Origin: Methylomonas sp. UP202
GTDB taxonomy: Bacteria; Pseudomonadota; Gammaproteobacteria; Methylococcales; Methylomonadaceae
Direction: 5' to 3'
Assembly (NCBI RefSeq): GCF_029910655.1
Contig: NZ_CP123897.1
Coordinates: 4,887,547 to 4,951,546 of the forward strand
Length of the DNA stretch: 64,000 nt
Shown here: in pieces, positions 62,753-64,000 of the stretch
Layout: each line of letters begins with the position of its first letter
Numbering within the stretch: position 1 is the first letter of the stretch
Translations under genes and position numbers: made by a program
The notes under the pieces: model-generated
Seen by the model: only the letters and a program-made list of their open reading frames with translations
Told to the model about the DNA's origin: nothing
The model's database searches: none

Positions 62753-63518
62753 TGTTTTCCCCGTTCAATATCGTCGTCAAGGTCTCTAAAATCGCCGCGT
62801 CGGCCGGTTGCCGACACACCGCCACGCTGGAAAATCCGAGTTCCGTCGCGGCCGCGCCTATCCTTTCGCTGACCACTACCAACGGCAAGGCCCGCAACGC
62901 CGCCACCGAGGTTTCGTCCAACATGGCCAGCAGATTCTCCAAGGCTTCCAGGCTGGTCATCGTTGTGGCGCTCAAGCGGCCCGCCGCCAACGCCGCCATG
63001 AGTTCCGTCGTATCGGTAGCGGGTCTGACCCGCCGATAAACCTCCAAATACGCCACCTCGGCACCGCGAGCGCGCAATGCCTCGGCCAGTTTTTCGCGAC
63101 CGCCGACTCCGCGCACGATCACACATCGCTGCTCGGCGACCGCCTGCAGCGGCGCCTCGGCCAGCAAGCCCTCGCTGCTGAAATCGCTGGCCGGCACGCA
63201 GTCGACGCGCCATCCCGCCGCGCGCAAAGCCCCGGCAGTCGCCTCGCCCACCGCGGCAATCCTCGGCCGATGCAAGCCGGGCATTTTGCCACCGAACGCG
63301 GCGATAGCAAAATCCACAGCATTCGTACTGGTAAAAATCAGCCAGTCGCTAGCGGCAGCCAATTGCAGACTTGGCTCGGCCAACGCCTCGGCGACTATTT
63401 CCAGGACCGGGAATCGGACGGCCTGTCCGCCGGCGCTTTCGATCAAACCGCATAAACGCTGGGCTTGCGCGGTCGGCCGGGTGACCAAGATTCGGGCGCC
63501 GCGCAAACCCGGCGTCAC
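62736..63518 (-). CDS. hemD: Uroporphyrinogen-III synthase
   Basis: 260 residues from a GTG at 63518 that overlaps the hemC stop (GTGA). The longer open frame upstream lies wholly inside hemC and is Arg-rich nonsense, so this start is preferred. HemD features: [55 protein letters not shown] and the C-terminal [16 protein letters not shown]. It closes the tetrapyrrole ring to uroporphyrinogen III for heme and sirohaem. Confidence 0.92.
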   Translation of the reverse strand: MTPGLRGARILVTRPTAQAQRLCGLIESAGGQAVRFPVLEIVAEALAEPSLQLAAASDWLIFTSTNAVDFAIAAFGGKMPGLHRPRIAAVGEATAGALRAAGWRVDCVPASDFSSEGLLAEAPLQAVAEQRCVIVRGVGGREKLAEALRARGAEVAYLEVYRRVRPATDTTELMAALAAGRLSATTMTSLEALENLLAMLDETSVAALRALPLVVVSERIGAAATELGFSSVAVCRQPADAAILETLTTILNGENSGGSN

Positions 63519-64000
63519 AGATACAGCTCGCGTAGAATTCGGTCCGCGCCCTGCGCCAGCAATGCGTCGGCGACTCGTTCGCCCAGCGCCGTGGCGTCCG
63601 CCAAACCGCTTTCGGCTTCGGCACGGTAAAGCACCGAACCGTCCGGACTGCCGACCAAACCGCGCAGCGCCAGGCTTTCGCCGCGAATTTCGGCAAACCC
63701 GGCGATCGGTACCTGACAGCCGCCATTCAAACGGGCATTCATCGCTCGCTCGGCGGTGACCCGGATGCTGGTGGTCTCGTCGTGAAGGACTTTTAAATAG
63801 TCGTGTATTTCGACATCGTCGCTGCGGCACTCGATGCCTATCGCGCCTTGCCCCATCGCCGGCAGACTTTGCTCCGGCGTCAGCGGCGCCGTGATCCGTT
63901 CAGCCAATCCCAAGCGTTTCAGGCCGGCCGACGCCAGAATGATCGCGTCGTATTCGCCGGCATCGAGTTTAGCCAGCCGGGTGTTGACGTTGCCGCGCAG
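63515..64000 (-). CDS. hemC: Porphobilinogen deaminase, C-terminal part (runs off the window)
   Basis: About 161 C-terminal residues are visible; the 5' end lies beyond the window edge. Features: [20 protein letters not shown], the [12 protein letters not shown] segment and the cofactor-binding cysteine in [14 protein letters not shown], which carries the dipyrromethane cofactor. The enzyme joins four porphobilinogen units. First gene of the visible hem operon. Confidence 0.95.
   Translation of the reverse strand: MRGNVNTRLAKLDAGEYDAIILASAGLKRLGLAERITAPLTPEQSLPAMGQGAIGIECRSDDVEIHDYLKVLHDETTSIRVTAERAMNARLNGGCQVPIAGFAEIRGESLALRGLVGSPDGSVLYRAEAESGLADATALGERVADALLAQGADRILRELYL

Noticed and set aside
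63519-63830. Extended N-terminus of hemD
   Set aside because: The extra 104 codons lie fully inside hemC in another frame and are Arg-rich; the GTG overlapping the hemC stop gives a normal-length HemD.

Overview
The window looks like chromosomal DNA of a gammaproteobacterial (type I) methanotroph, probably Methylomonas or a close relative. This is inferred, not proven. A 3-hexulose-6-phosphate synthase gene beside transketolase points to formaldehyde assimilation by the ribulose monophosphate cycle. A full pqqABC-DE cluster makes the cofactor of methanol dehydrogenase. The housekeeping genes (tldD/pmbA, rlmJ, cca, ppa, hemCDXY, pyrD class 2, ubiX) are of gammaproteobacterial type. No rRNA, tRNA, CRISPR array or transposase gene was seen.

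Layout. (1) 1-13.4 kb, plus strand: a glycan locus with four glycosyltransferases (GT2, GT4, GT61, GT4-like), a PhyH dioxygenase, a sulfotransferase, a methyltransferase, a NeuD-type acyltransferase, a beta-propeller protein, a FemAB-like acyltransferase and an FdtA/FdtB pair for a dTDP-3-amino-3,6-dideoxyhexose. (2) 13.5-19.8 kb, minus strand: a complete type I secretion system (TolC, HlyD, ABC) next to a 442-residue protein built from about 19 repeats of the type TGVxKYL, and a tiny exported protein with a duplicated motif. (3) 19.9-24.4 kb, minus strand: transketolase, hexulose-phosphate synthase, UbiX, prolyl aminopeptidase. (4) 24.7-31.3 kb: a GST-like protein, a LysR regulator divergent from a tautomerase with a clear palindromic operator, a decayed aldehyde dehydrogenase, an outer-membrane porin, glycine oxidase and PyrD. 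(5) 31.4-39.9 kb: an RND efflux operon with TetR and a thioesterase, then an SDR gene divergent from an HxlR regulator. (6) 40.6-46.4 kb, minus strand: pmbA, tldD, a membrane protein, rlmJ, a DUF486 protein, cca. (7) 46.6-50.9 kb, plus strand: pqqA, B and C, two Uma2-family nuclease-like genes, then pqqD and pqqE. (8) 51-59.1 kb: ppa, a DUF2797 protein, then an island holding a small membrane protein and a 1280-residue CHAT protease-NTPase-TPR protein set among four tandem repeat arrays. (9) 59.2-64 kb: a REC-PP2C response regulator, then hemY, hemX, hemD and a partial hemC.

The two places most likely to hold undescribed biology are the secretion system with its TGVxKYL repeat protein (likely cargo), close to a glycan locus, and the CHAT-NTPase-TPR protein with its small two-helix membrane partner, which resembles protease-effector immune modules. 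A third theme is a family of REP-like palindromic sequences. They lie between genes, have expanded locally into arrays with periods of 22, 23, about 24 and 42 bp, and in the efflux operon have been taken into reading frames.
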